A DNA stretch of 64,000 nt from Aculops lycopersici. Taxonomy: Eukaryota > Arthropoda > Arachnida > Trombidiformes > Eriophyidae. The stretch is taken from contig WNKI01000001.1 of assembly GCA_015350385.1 (NCBI GenBank), positions 10,535,621 through 10,599,620 on the forward strand, given 5' to 3'. Position 1 is the first letter of the stretch; each line of letters starts with the position of its first letter. Shown here piece by piece: positions 31,555 to 41,931 of this stretch. The notes beneath the pieces were generated by a model. That model was not told the DNA's origin. It searched no databases and worked only from the letters and a program-made list of their open reading frames with translations. Made by a program: the position numbers and the translations under genes.

Positions 31555-31723
31555 AGGCGTTGAGTGGTTGTTTGGAACTCGAAGGATTGAAGCAAGTTTA
31601 TTATATCAGTTACATTGGTTGCTAGTTTTTTAGAAAACCTTATTAATGCGCACAATAATCAATGGCGCCAACATTGTGGCACAATAAAGAAAGATTTCAT
31701 GAGTTATCACATCGAAGTGGCCG

Positions 31724-34700
31724 CTAGCTTAGTCCTGGTGACGCGAGTAAATTTCTACTGATGCTCATGTTGTTCAAATCATTTGGGATATCATAACCAA
31801 TACCATTATTTCCATTGACTATTGCTGCCACATAAAGCCAAACGGACATGACGCGCGCCGGAAATGGCTCCACATGACAGGCAACCAGGAACTGGGTGCC
31901 CAGGGTTCTGGAGTTTTGAGTGGTGCCCTTGGATGGTGTCGTTGTTGGTGGTGGTTGCGATGGGTTTGCCATTAGACTTAAGTCGGCGTCGTGAACTCCG
32001 CTTGCGTATAGAGAGTCCAAGATTGATCTAATGCTCGTGAATGGAACGTTTACTGGCCACGAGATCACCTGGCGAGAGCTACCTGTTGGATTGATCGCAC
32101 TGGCGGAGGTACTTCCGACGGCCAGGTGAGCGGCTAAAATGTCCTCGCGAATTGTAGTCGCCAACTCGGAGCGCCAATCGAATTCGTTGTAATCAATCTC
32201 TTGAGTTATGGTTTGCTCATTTACCCTCTCACACCTGTAGATTCTCCTCTCGATGTTGGTTAGTTTCTCAGCCAAAAGTCTGGATAGAGTTCTGTTAAAA
32301 TATGTCGGCCTACCTGGCCGCCAGTTCAACAGGTTTGTCTTGATTGCTTTCTCAATGGTCTCCCTCAATCGATTTGCTTCCTCTCGAGAAAACTTGCGAT
32401 AATTTAGTTGGATGGCAGTGGAGTCTAAGAGAGAGTTTAAGTTTACACTTCCTGTCAGCAGTTTTCGTCTCGATTCCAAATAAATCAATTGCTTCCGAAA
32501 GCTCATTTGAGCGAGATTTTTCGGGATCGGCAAACGTGAGATGTTTTGTTTGTTAGTTGAATTAGCCAAATTGCTTGTTGTTGTTGCTGATGTTGATTCA
32601 AATAATGGGAACCAACAATTCCTTAGGCGAATGTCAAAGTTTAGCTCACTGATTGATCCAGTTATGTTGACATTTTGTAAATTTGCATACACATTCTCGG
32701 GCGTCACCATGGAACCAACACTTATGAGAGGCAATTGATCGCGTCGTAGTGAGTAAGATTTGCCTGAGGTTGGATCCCAGAGTTGGATTGTCTTGTAGTT
32801 AATAAGAATGGGCAATCGAGAGATAAAATTTAACCTGTCAACTCTATTGGCTCCCGTTAAAAAGTCGGAATAATTCAAGTTATCGTTGATAGTTTCGCCC
32901 GACAGCCCAGCCACTGGAGGCCTGATGCCGCTGATTGACTCAATCAAGTCGCCCACCTGCAGCTGTAATTGACTTTCGACAAAACGCGACGGTTGTTCTT
33001 GCCAAACGATGACATAAACACACCGGCCATCAGGTAACGAGTCGCCCAATAGGAGGGCACTACATTTGCCCATGTAGAGGAAATAGTTGCACAGTAGCAC
33101 AGCCTTCTCCTCGGCGCCACCCAAATACCTGTTGATAAGCTGGGCAGAGTTAAACCAGAGGCTTGGAGCTAGGGATCGCATGTCCATTAAACCATACTTA
33201 AGTGGACTAAGTAGCGAGACAAATCTAGCCACTGCTCTCATTTGCTCGAATTGTGTTAAATTCCGATTGGAGCCGTTGTCGTCGTTGCCTTCGATTGATT
33301 CAATCAAGTCGCTTGGCGGCTGAAGTGCAAATAAGAGCCTGGTTATGATGCAATATTTAGCATTACTTTGCAGTGCCAATGCTCTTATATGTCGTAACTG
33401 AGCCGACTGTTGCCTCTTGTTGCTGGACAAATTTGGACTTCTGAGACTTAGCATAGTGGAACCTTGATTTCTAATTGAGCTCCGTCCTCTAATGAGTATT
33501 TGTTCCCACAAGCGCACGTACTCAACCACCTGTTCGTCTTCATATGAGTTCAAAGGTAAATAAAAACTCATTGGCATTGAAACCGGAGGGTCGAGTGTGA
33601 TAAATAAGCTGACATAAGTCTCTTGTCGTTTGTTTATAACAGTTTGTTGCTGAGCCGGCTGCAGCTGCTGCTTCAATAGACTCGGTGGGTTTTGTTGCAT
33701 CATTTCCGGCTCAAATTGATAGTTTTCCAATAGCAATGGCTGATTCAAGGCAAATGAACCCTCGATTCTCCCATTGGTCAGCACAGTGCTTAGGGGAACC
33801 CTCAGTGAGCCTAACAGGTGGCGTTCAATCCGTTGATTTGATGTAACCAAACGACTTGCCCTAATTAACCGCTCGGCTTCTGTTGACAACAAAGTCGTAG
33901 GCTCAATTGAGCTCATGGCCAAGGTGCTAAAGTCTTGCTGTTGCAGAGAGAGACTTTGCTGCTGCTGCTGTTGTTGTTGTTGTTGTAGCTGGCTTGAGTC
34001 TTGAATTGTGTAACAATTGTAGTCGTACAAATTGATTTGCAAACACTCGTCAATCAAATTTTGGCTCTGGGTTTCAACCTGTCGTTTGCTCTGAATTGTT
34101 GTCCCATCGTTTGCTCTATCCCCCTCATCGCCACTCTCTAAGCTTTCACTCGAGAAAACTTGACTGTTGATACTCGATGATTGAGCAACTGGAAAAAACA
34201 AAGTTTCATTCCATGTGGGATTCTTGCCTTGAACTAAACTTGAGGTTTGCTGTTGGCGCTGAAACACAACCTCGACGTAGGTGGTTGGTGGTAGCAGGAT
34301 AACATTTGTCATTGTTGTTGGCGTTAGAGGTCTTTGGAAGAAACTTGGCGATATCGGGCGACCACCTGCGTTGCCACCACCATTGAATCCCAACACTTGT
34401 TGCTGCTGCTGTTGGTGCATCCGCAAAGGCACGTTGCTCGCTTGCTGGACAGTGACCACAAGTCGCAGATTGTTAATAATTCGATCAGCCGACAACAAGG
34501 CAGGCAAAACAATATCACTTCCGGCCAGCAACTGGTTGGTCTTGGGAAGTTGGCTCCACTGAGTTTCAGAGTTAACTTGGTCTCTCAATGAGGCCTCCAA
34601 ATCTCCTTTCACTGCGCCAGTCTCAATGGCGTCCAGTTTAGCTCTTGATCTCAGGTTACTGTTGAATCGCTTTCGCTTCGGCATCAACGGTCGTCGGGCG

Positions 34701-36424
34701 GTTTTATGGGGAGTCAAGCGCTTTGCTGCTCGAGCTACACCTGAAAACTGAAATTTTATCCGAGGTTCTCTAAGTAAATCTTTCAAAGCAACCACTTGCT
34801 GATGCCGCGGTACGGTGGACGAGTCACCAGATAGAGCAACATGTGGTCGCTGCTGGTTTTGTAGTTGTCCAATAACGTGAAGCTCCAAATTTTTCACAAA
34901 CTCAATGGCTCTGAGGCGAATGCGTTCGATGTAAAGGTGAGGCTGCGATGTGTCCAGGTGAAGTTGTCTCTTGATTGAACTCATTGCTTCCTTTATCTTG
35001 CCTCTTGCGTCACTAGCCGACTTCCTCTGACACAACTTGTAATTTTCCCGCTCGCTTAGGTGCACCGTCAATCTGGTCAAATTGTTCACCCAACGCCAGG
35101 CTAACATTGCCGCCCTCACCTGTTTGGGCCTGTCGCTATCCTCATTCGGAAACATCGAATCACCATCGATCAGTTTACACTCGAAGGGATTGAGGGCAAA
35201 GAATCTGGTTGATCCAAGAGTCTGGCTTCCGCCCAATAGAGTCAGCAGAAATTGGGGATCCACGTTATTCATGAGCCGACTCAACTTTGCCTCTCTACTT
35301 TCAAAGATTGTGGGCTGTAGCCCATAAATAATACTGTATAATTTGTCTACAACATTGCTACTTGCAGTGTGATGCTTGGATTCAAATTGCTCCTTACCTG
35401 ATAGACAACAAATTAGAGGATGATATTGCAGCAATACCTCGAATTGGTCCTCTGATATTCTCATTAAATCACTCATACTCTTGGCTCGCATCAGTTGAAT
35501 CTTATTGAATGGCCCAAATGTCGATTGAACCATAGGACTGACAAAATTTTCCCGCTCATTCCTCAAGATTTGGAAGTTAGTTTGTTGGCCGCCGATTGTT
35601 TCCTTGCTTTTACAACCGAAAAAGGATGTTTGGATGGCCAAATCTGGTTGCTTATCTTTCGCTAGTCTGTCTATAAATTTGATTAGATTTCTTTTCCTAG
35701 AATATGGATGGCAATTTAATCCTTTGTGATTCCTTACAAAGTCGTCATTTATCTTATCATCATCCTTAATATCGCTCTCCAAACCTAGAAACCCCATTAA
35801 ACCCCAGAATTTTTCCACTAAATCTGCCAAGAAACTGGATTCTCTGACTACTTGCTCGTCACCTTCACGACTCTCAAATAAGCCGTAGAATTGATAGCCT
35901 GACCTCAATTCCATGGCCAAGCTAGCCTCCATATCTTTGGGTTGAGTTGTAGGTGAGACCATATCCTCTGAACTTGGAAAGAAAAACTCTTGTGCCTCTT
36001 TTCTATTTGCTATGGTCTCTTGTAAATTTGATGCTGATACTCTGATACTTCGATCGCTCCTGATATCTTGTGAAAAGTTTGTTGCGCCATTGTCGACTTG
36101 CATCTCTGCCGATAAAGTCTCACCGTTCTCCTTAAGCTTAAATTGAGGTGGCATAGAACTGGTGTCTCGATTATCATCCAACTTTCTGTTCGTTGCAAAC
36201 TCGCTTCCTTTGTCTAATAAACTCGACACCACCAGCTCGTACTCTTCTGGTGTCAGTAACTTCTTGATGAGTCTCATCTTCTTCTCCGATGCCTCTAATA
36301 TGCGGAGCGTAAGCAAATCTTTCATATTATTACCTGTGGCCATTGAGTTAGTACTTCGGCCAAGGTTTGCGTCGATGGTTACCATCGACATTGGTTGCTG
36401 TTCCAAGTTGGTGTTGGAATACAT
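31724..36424 (-). CDS. CC2D2A: CC2D2A, ciliary transition-zone protein
   Basis: A single frame of 1,566 residues from the ATG at 36424 (the frame extends 54 codons further without an ATG). CC2D2A is a core component of the B9/MKS module at the ciliary transition zone. The C-terminal third is diagnostic: HAVLLCNYFL-like EEKAVLLCNYFLYMGKCSALLLGD, VYVIVWQEQ, IQLWDPTSGKSYSL, SVGSMVTPENVYANLQ, NWRPGRPTYFNRTLSR, PFTSIRSILDSLYASGVHD and CHVEPFPARVMSVWLYVAA all follow human CC2D2A. A C2-domain-like segment lies in the middle (RLVVTVQQASNVPLR, TYVEVVFQRQQ, NPTWNETLFFPVA), with Gln runs around it. The N-terminal 600 residues are divergent and partly disordered. In arthropods, cilia occur in sensory neurons and sperm, so the gene implies retained sensory cilia. 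Human CC2D2A is 1,620 residues, so length agrees. Confidence 0.93.
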   Translation of the reverse strand: MYSNTNLEQQPMSMVTIDANLGRSTNSMATGNNMKDLLTLRILEASEKKMRLIKKLLTPEEYELVVSSLLDKGSEFATNRKLDDNRDTSSMPPQFKLKENGETLSAEMQVDNGATNFSQDIRSDRSIRVSASNLQETIANRKEAQEFFFPSSEDMVSPTTQPKDMEASLAMELRSGYQFYGLFESREGDEQVVRESSFLADLVEKFWGLMGFLGLESDIKDDDKINDDFVRNHKGLNCHPYSRKRNLIKFIDRLAKDKQPDLAIQTSFFGCKSKETIGGQQTNFQILRNERENFVSPMVQSTFGPFNKIQLMRAKSMSDLMRISEDQFEVLLQYHPLICCLSGKEQFESKHHTASSNVVDKLYSIIYGLQPTIFESREAKLSRLMNNVDPQFLLTLLGGSQTLGSTRFFALNPFECKLIDGDSMFPNEDSDRPKQVRAAMLAWRWVNNLTRLTVHLSERENYKLCQRKSASDARGKIKEAMSSIKRQLHLDTSQPHLYIERIRLRAIEFVKNLELHVIGQLQNQQRPHVALSGDSSTVPRHQQVVALKDLLREPRIKFQFSGVARAAKRLTPHKTARRPLMPKRKRFNSNLRSRAKLDAIETGAVKGDLEASLRDQVNSETQWSQLPKTNQLLAGSDIVLPALLSADRIINNLRLVVTVQQASNVPLRMHQQQQQQVLGFNGGGNAGGRPISPSFFQRPLTPTTMTNVILLPPTTYVEVVFQRQQQTSSLVQGKNPTWNETLFFPVAQSSSINSQVFSSESLESGDEGDRANDGTTIQSKRQVETQSQNLIDECLQINLYDYNCYTIQDSSQLQQQQQQQQQQSLSLQQQDFSTLAMSSIEPTTLLSTEAERLIRASRLVTSNQRIERHLLGSLRVPLSTVLTNGRIEGSFALNQPLLLENYQFEPEMMQQNPPSLLKQQLQPAQQQTVINKRQETYVSLFITLDPPVSMPMSFYLPLNSYEDEQVVEYVRLWEQILIRGRSSIRNQGSTMLSLRSPNLSSNKRQQSAQLRHIRALALQSNAKYCIITRLLFALQPPSDLIESIEGNDDNGSNRNLTQFEQMRAVARFVSLLSPLKYGLMDMRSLAPSLWFNSAQLINRYLGGAEEKAVLLCNYFLYMGKCSALLLGDSLPDGRCVYVIVWQEQPSRFVESQLQLQVGDLIESISGIRPPVAGLSGETINDNLNYSDFLTGANRVDRLNFISRLPILINYKTIQLWDPTSGKSYSLRRDQLPLISVGSMVTPENVYANLQNVNITGSISELNFDIRLRNCWFPLFESTSATTTSNLANSTNKQNISRLPIPKNLAQMSFRKQLIYLESRRKLLTGSVNLNSLLDSTAIQLNYRKFSREEANRLRETIEKAIKTNLLNWRPGRPTYFNRTLSRLLAEKLTNIERRIYRCERVNEQTITQEIDYNEFDWRSELATTIREDILAAHLAVGSTSASAINPTGSSRQVISWPVNVPFTSIRSILDSLYASGVHDADLSLMANPSQPPPTTTPSKGTTQNSRTLGTQFLVACHVEPFPARVMSVWLYVAAIVNGNNGIGYDIPNDLNNMSISRNLLASPGLS

Positions 36425-37127
36425 TGTTGCTCGATGAGTTGTTGTTGATTTGTAATAACATCGATATTTAGTGAAATATTCAGATTCTTTTGATGAAAAC
36501 GAGAGAGAAACCAGCTGACCTCTTTGAAAGCAAAACCACGTCGCCCCAACGGATGCGTCGCTATGGAAACCGGAAGCGCGACACACATATGTTTAGTCAA
36601 CCTATCGGACCAAGACTACATCAAGTACCAAGACAGTCCCTGGTTTCTTCGTAAATTCTGGATGTGGTTTGAATTCCATCAAGACCGAAGATATCACACC
36701 AACTAAGGAACCTTCTATGGCGAAAGAGCTGGGAATGACCAAGAGGTCAGAGAAAAGTTGGGCAATAAGCGGGGCTTAAATTGCCTCGATAACTTCCCGT
36801 TTTGAGAGTTCAGCAGTCTGATTTCAAAGTCTATATAAGCTGTTGATTACTCTATAATTTCTTTGGTTACCTGATACTTCGATTGAGTTATCAACGGAAG
36901 TATCAATGCGGATGCATTTATGATGGGACTCATTTGGAAAATTGCTCTCTGAACGGGCAACAGCAACCACGTGAACTTGTTGTTGTTGTTGTTGTTCGCA
37001 ACGATGTGCGTGAAAATGGGATCAGAAAGCAACTTTATTTTGCAACTATTTATCAATTATATTTGTATATGTACTTTTTGATATTGATCGTCCATCTCCA
37101 GTGAATACTAATCAACCAATCAACAAC
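36425..37127. other. Divergent region between CC2D2A and THUMPD1
   Basis: Contains a plus-strand TATATAAG at 36832-36839, a possible promoter of THUMPD1 about 290 bases before its ATG. No other gene is evident. Confidence 0.45.
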
Positions 37128-38069
37128 ATGTCTGACAATCCAGGTAAAAAGCCCCGAAGTTATTATGTAGATTACACGAAACGATCACGGGGCGGCGGCA
37201 GCAACAGATTCTATGGGGGAAATCGTGGAGGCCGAGCCCATGGAAGTGGACCAAAGATTCCAGATATCACATTTGGCCTTCGTGGCTTCCTAATAACGTC
37301 AGCCGACGAGATAAAATCTTACCTAGAAATGCGAGGTATTCTTGAGAAGTACGTCGAAGAGATGTATCCACTAGGAGAAATCACATCAGAATCGGATCAA
37401 AGCAAGGAGGTCGTCGAGGATGGTGGCAAAAAGAATACAGAGTCGTCTGGAGACAAGTCTTACGAGGAAGAGTTGGAGAGTGAATTGAAGCAACTTCGGG
37501 TATTTAGACCATTCAAACAAGTGAGAACTCATTGCAAAAATAGTATCTTTCTTACTATCCAAGAAAAATTCTCCCAAATTGATCCGATTCTAGTTGTTGA
37601 TAAATTCTTCGATGATCTCATCGCAAGCAGGGAGCTTAAAACTTCAAACACCTTTAAAGTAATACCTATACTCGATACATTCCGAAACAACATAGTTTGT
37701 GCCAATGAAGCAGTTGCCAATATACTCAATACTTTGTACAAGGATCAAATTGAACCCGCAAAATATTTCATCGAGTTGCAGTCGAGGGGAAATTTTAAAC
37801 TCGACTCGGAATACAAACAGAAGATGGTTGAAGGTGTTGCGAAGACAGTCAATGAACATCGTCCAAATTGGTCAGTCTCTCGAGAGGATGCTGACTTTAT
37901 CATTGTACTGGTCATTCTGAGAGATGTCTGCTCAATATCCTTTCTCAAGCATTATTTCAAGAGAGCCCGATACAATGTCATGGAGTTGTTCAAGGATCCC
38001 GAGGAGAAGCAACAAAATAAACAGGTTGAGAATCGACCAGCCGAAGAGGGGGATCTGGAGGATGAATGA
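37128..38069 (+). CDS. THUMPD1: THUMPD1/Tan1-type THUMP-domain adaptor for tRNA acetylation
   Basis: Encodes 313 residues from the ATG at 37128; the frame upstream has no ATG. THUMPD1 (yeast Tan1) binds tRNA and helps NAT10/Kre33 form N4-acetylcytidine at position 12 of Ser and Leu tRNAs. A basic, Gly/Arg-rich N-terminus is followed by the conserved LRGFLITSADEIKSYLEM block (human LQGILITCNMNERK). The THUMP domain covers roughly residues 135-275, with NSIFLTIQEKFSQIDPILVVDKFFDD, FKVIPILDTFRNN and RGNFKLDSEYKQKMVEGVAKTV. The late block IIVLVILRDVCSISFLKHYF matches human VVVEIIKAVCCLSVVKDY. The tail is acidic. AATAAA is at 38254-38259, and the next gene starts only 75 bases later. Confidence 0.92.
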   Translation: MSDNPGKKPRSYYVDYTKRSRGGGSNRFYGGNRGGRAHGSGPKIPDITFGLRGFLITSADEIKSYLEMRGILEKYVEEMYPLGEITSESDQSKEVVEDGGKKNTESSGDKSYEEELESELKQLRVFRPFKQVRTHCKNSIFLTIQEKFSQIDPILVVDKFFDDLIASRELKTSNTFKVIPILDTFRNNIVCANEAVANILNTLYKDQIEPAKYFIELQSRGNFKLDSEYKQKMVEGVAKTVNEHRPNWSVSREDADFIIVLVILRDVCSISFLKHYFKRARYNVMELFKDPEEKQQNKQVENRPAEEGDLEDE

Positions 38070-38333
38070 ACACAATTTCTGGATACAACTGTTAACCTGT
38101 CGAGACAAATGGGCGCCGAGACTTGTTTTGAAGTCGCAACTAAACGAATGTCAATCTGACAGCGAGTGGTTCTGTGTGTAGAACGGACCACGTGCGAAAC
38201 CCATTTCATAAAGATAATTTCCCACTCTTGTTGTCTTAATCTCATTAACTGCGAATAAAATCAATTATATTATTCATTCTTAGTCTTATTGAAGTATATC
38301 AGATCCACCAGTGATAAAATCAAACCATCAGAG

Positions 38334-40343
38334 ATGCAACCTAAGGTTATTGAAGCCTTGGATGCCATCATCAAAGATGTCGATAAAAAATATGACGAAT
38401 GCCTAGCTGATCAGTTCATTGAAAAATTGAATCCTCGTTCGTGTCCAGACGACTTTAAAGCTATCGAGGAGAGGCTGATGGAATATTTCAAGCATCCAGC
38501 ATTCATCATGATGAACCAAGCCAGGGCTTACAAAACCCTCAGGAATTTATTACGCTCGGCATCCTTTGATCCTCGACTAATAGAGACATTCTGGGATAGC
38601 ATCGGTTCGGCGGTCATCAACAAAAACACCTCAGCTGTAACAGATATACTAAAGACTTTATCAATGATTGTGAAAGATACAATTTGGCTCACATCGAAGA
38701 AATTCAACCCACCAATCAAGCTGCAGCAACCCCAATATGTGATAGATGATCTCGTTAGCCTATTAGTATATCATCTAAGATTCTCTAACAACTATCACAC
38801 TAAGAATGCAGCTATAAGTCTTTTTAAAAGGCTGATCAATATCCATATTATGTCAGATAGAAGAATATTTTCTAACGCTCTCCTAACTGAACTACTGCGT
38901 TTGGATACAGTATCTATCACATCCGCAATCTATGATTTGCTAGAGGAACGTTCAATTCAATATTTCAGATATAGAAATAGTGGTGTGCATACTTTGCTAC
39001 AAAATTTTTTTGAATCGATAATCGATCAAGCCGGTCCAAAGCTCAACTGTGTTTGCAAATGTCTAGGTCATTTTGATGACTCTTTACAATTCAAGAGCAA
39101 CATCGCCAAACTAAAGTCGGCCAATCAACTCGAAGCGTTAATAGTCTATCTAACGACAAGTCTACACGCCGATACCTCAATCAGAGAACTGCAACTAACC
39201 TTGATGTTGTATCCAATATTGTTAGCCTGCAACAATGATGACGCAAAAGTTTTGATTCAGAAACTTATGGCTACTCGACAAGAGAGAGATTTTGTTGAAC
39301 GAAATTTGAAGCCGAAAACAATACTCTCCATCTTAGAACAATTACAAATTGTTAACACTATGAGAAGAAGCTTACCGGAACACACCCGTCATCAATACAA
39401 TAGATTCATCCAGTCGACATGTAAGACATTATTGATATTTTTGAAATGCTATCATTCCGACCCTAAACAATACGCTAATTGCCTCCAATGTTGTCGGATT
39501 CTAAAGTCAATCTACTGTTACGATGGGCCCGACTCGCCTTCAGAACTAATAGATATACACGACTTGCTGAGAGAAATTGCCAACTCTAGCAATATAAATG
39601 TCGTCATTGCAGTAAAACTTATCCAAATATTGACCTCTCTTCAGAAGAAGCTAATTCCCCCAGAACCATTTACCTTCGAAAGCGGTGCCAAATTATTAGG
39701 TAAGCTTTATTTTCAGGTCGTGGAACTAGCATTCAAGTTTCAAGATCATGATGTTCTCAACGAGTTCACGATATTCTTCCTGAAGAATAACGATGCTGCC
39801 TTCATTCAAGAAGAAGACACCACAAGACTTATAGAGCTCGTATGGGATCACATGTACAGGAATGCCAAGGATACTGATCATAGAGAATATTTGGGCCACC
39901 TGGCATGTCTCATGATGGACCTTTATTCCAACAACCTTCTGACCGAAGAACATGATCTTGAAGAGATTCTCAACATTGTAGGCGATACTTTGATAGATAG
40001 AAGCGCCGTAGTGCCTACAGTCGAGATAATCGTTCAGGGGATAACCATTTACTCGCTTCAAAGAGCGGTGTTATCAATTTCTGAATCTCAGAATGTCGAT
40101 CGTTTGATCCAAGGGTTAAGTGCAGCAATTAAAAGTGATATATCTACCCCACATAAGAAGATGGCACTAGCCCGATTGCAGTTGTGCCTAGCAAAGTTAG
40201 ATTTGAAATCACCGGAAGCAGAACAATACTACTCGAAAAGTGATATAAATGAAGAACAACACTCGGCAACAACATTCGATTCATTGTTGGATGAAATCAT
40301 AAATCATAAAAATCTATCTGACGGAATCATTGACTGTTATTAG
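38334..40343 (+). CDS. Large helical protein (HEAT/ARM-like), family not recognised
   Basis: Encodes 669 residues from the ATG at 38334 (an upstream in-frame TTG is not credible as a start). The composition is almost entirely alpha-helical, with leucine-rich helices of 15-20 residues spaced like HEAT or ARM repeats (for example SNALLTELLRLDTVSITSAI, REYLGHLACLMMDLYSNNLL, VVIAVKLIQILTSLQKKL). No signal peptide or membrane helix is seen. I considered BRAT1-, FANCI- and SAAL1-like proteins and could not support any. It follows THUMPD1 on the same strand with 264 bases between them. The poly(A) signal AATAAA (40344-40349) starts directly after the stop codon, and HSDL2 ends only 44 bases further, convergently. 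Confidence 0.85.
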   Translation: MQPKVIEALDAIIKDVDKKYDECLADQFIEKLNPRSCPDDFKAIEERLMEYFKHPAFIMMNQARAYKTLRNLLRSASFDPRLIETFWDSIGSAVINKNTSAVTDILKTLSMIVKDTIWLTSKKFNPPIKLQQPQYVIDDLVSLLVYHLRFSNNYHTKNAAISLFKRLINIHIMSDRRIFSNALLTELLRLDTVSITSAIYDLLEERSIQYFRYRNSGVHTLLQNFFESIIDQAGPKLNCVCKCLGHFDDSLQFKSNIAKLKSANQLEALIVYLTTSLHADTSIRELQLTLMLYPILLACNNDDAKVLIQKLMATRQERDFVERNLKPKTILSILEQLQIVNTMRRSLPEHTRHQYNRFIQSTCKTLLIFLKCYHSDPKQYANCLQCCRILKSIYCYDGPDSPSELIDIHDLLREIANSSNINVVIAVKLIQILTSLQKKLIPPEPFTFESGAKLLGKLYFQVVELAFKFQDHDVLNEFTIFFLKNNDAAFIQEEDTTRLIELVWDHMYRNAKDTDHREYLGHLACLMMDLYSNNLLTEEHDLEEILNIVGDTLIDRSAVVPTVEIIVQGITIYSLQRAVLSISESQNVDRLIQGLSAAIKSDISTPHKKMALARLQLCLAKLDLKSPEAEQYYSKSDINEEQHSATTFDSLLDEIINHKNLSDGIIDCY

Positions 40344-40387
40344 AATAAACAATCATCTTTCATATCATTATACCGATATATCTCTTA

Positions 40388-41629
40388 TCATAACTTGCCC
40401 TTCATCTTGCCGAACAGTTTTTCAACCTTAAGTGCTAGACCCATGCTACCCTTGATTTTGAGCTTGCCACCCATGAAAGCGGAAGTTGGTTTTGTCTCAC
40501 CTTTGGCCATCTTGACGAAAGTCGCCTCATCAGTGATGAGGGTTACGTCAGCCTTCTCTGGGGCTTCGCTTTTTACCTGGAATTGTTCCCCTTTTTTCGA
40601 GATAAGAGTCCAGCTCTTGTCTGAGATAACGAAATGCAAGATGGCATTCAGATCGTCTTTTATCTCGTCTGTCATGACGCTCGATGCCGATGCGAATACA
40701 GCGCCTACCTTGCCATCAGTTGGTGCCGAAGCCCCAGACTTGTTAGCCTCGGATACTTGTTGTGTAAGGTTTTTCAATAGATTTGGATCGAAGTCTTTTA
40801 GTACTCTCTCGGGCAGGAAAAAATCAGGTAGTAGAGGGTTACTTGGTACCTCGGCATATTGCTCAAAGTCTTTGACACCTTCGGCTTTCAAAACCTCCTC
40901 GTCTATATAGAAATTGCCAGTTGTTGATTTATCCCGGCAAGCAATAGCATAAGCAGCATCAGCCATAATACTTGGTTTCCTTGATCCCTTACGCGATTCC
41001 TCTCCTCCTAGCATATTCATGGCGGCAGTCCAAATCGCTGTCTTGGGCCACAGGGCATTCACCGCAACAGAACCATTGAGTTCAGCTGACAAACCAAATG
41101 CTGCTAATGTCATACCATATTTCGACATGGTATATGCTGTATTCTGACTGAACCACTGTGACTTGAGTTCTAAAGGTGGTGACAAGTTTATGATGTGCGG
41201 GTTGGCTGATTTCTTCAAGTGAGGAATTGCATATTTGGACATCATGAATGTTCCCCTGACATTAATGTGATTCATCAAATCAAATCGCTTCATGGGAGTA
41301 TCTTCAGCTTGAGCAATAAATATAGCACTAGCATTGTTGACCAATAGATCAATACCTCCGAATTTCTCAATAGTCTTATTTATGGCATTCTTAACAGTTT
41401 CCTCGTCTCGAAGATCCAATTGGACAGCTAGACTTTTGCCACCAACACTTTCGACCTCCTGAGCTGTGGCATGAATGGTTCCCTCTAGTTTTGGGTGTGG
41501 TTCTACTGTTTTGGCGGCCACTACCACGTTTGCTCCATCCTTAGCGAACTTTAGTGCGATCGCCTTTCCAATTCCCCTACTTGAACCCGTAACGAAGACT
41601 GTCTTACCGGCGAAAACACCCTTATTCAT
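40388..41629 (-). CDS. HSDL2: HSDL2, hydroxysteroid dehydrogenase-like protein 2 (SDR + SCP2)
   Basis: Encodes 413 residues (human 418) from the ATG at 41629; the frame upstream has no ATG. The N-terminal short-chain dehydrogenase domain shows the cofactor motif TGSSRGIGKAIALKFAKDG, the NNASA motif, INLSPPL with Ser, and the catalytic pair AYTMSKYG (Tyr-x3-Lys). The C-terminal SCP2 sterol-carrier domain covers roughly residues 310-413 (IKDDLNAILHFVISDKSWTL, DVTLITDEATFVKMAKGETKPTSAFMGGKLKIKGSM, KVEKLF). Such proteins are peroxisomal and sometimes mitochondrial, with a role in fatty-acid metabolism that is still poorly defined. The last three residues, GKL, are only a weak match to a PTS1 signal (human HSDL2 ends in ARL). 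It lies downstream of the secreted protein gene on the same strand. Confidence 0.95.
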   Translation of the reverse strand: MNKGVFAGKTVFVTGSSRGIGKAIALKFAKDGANVVVAAKTVEPHPKLEGTIHATAQEVESVGGKSLAVQLDLRDEETVKNAINKTIEKFGGIDLLVNNASAIFIAQAEDTPMKRFDLMNHINVRGTFMMSKYAIPHLKKSANPHIINLSPPLELKSQWFSQNTAYTMSKYGMTLAAFGLSAELNGSVAVNALWPKTAIWTAAMNMLGGEESRKGSRKPSIMADAAYAIACRDKSTTGNFYIDEEVLKAEGVKDFEQYAEVPSNPLLPDFFLPERVLKDFDPNLLKNLTQQVSEANKSGASAPTDGKVGAVFASASSVMTDEIKDDLNAILHFVISDKSWTLISKKGEQFQVKSEAPEKADVTLITDEATFVKMAKGETKPTSAFMGGKLKIKGSMGLALKVEKLFGKMKGKL

Positions 41630-41931
41630 GTTGCAGTAATTTGATTGATATAAATTCAACAAGTAATGTCTACGATATCGTAATTTGATAAAAACAGTGA
41701 ATCCTCTATCTTGAACCAATGATTGTTAGAGGAGTAGATGGAAATGAGAATATAGTAGGAATGGTCAAAAGATAAGGGCGAATGAAGACAGAGATAGAGA
41801 AAAAATAAACCTGCTTTTCGAACAGCTGACTCGTGTGCTTCATAGTATGGGTGGAACTTTTCTAACCAAAGTTTAACTTGAAAAACTCATCAAATTATTT
41901 TTACTATTGGGTGTTTGATCTTATCTCAGTC

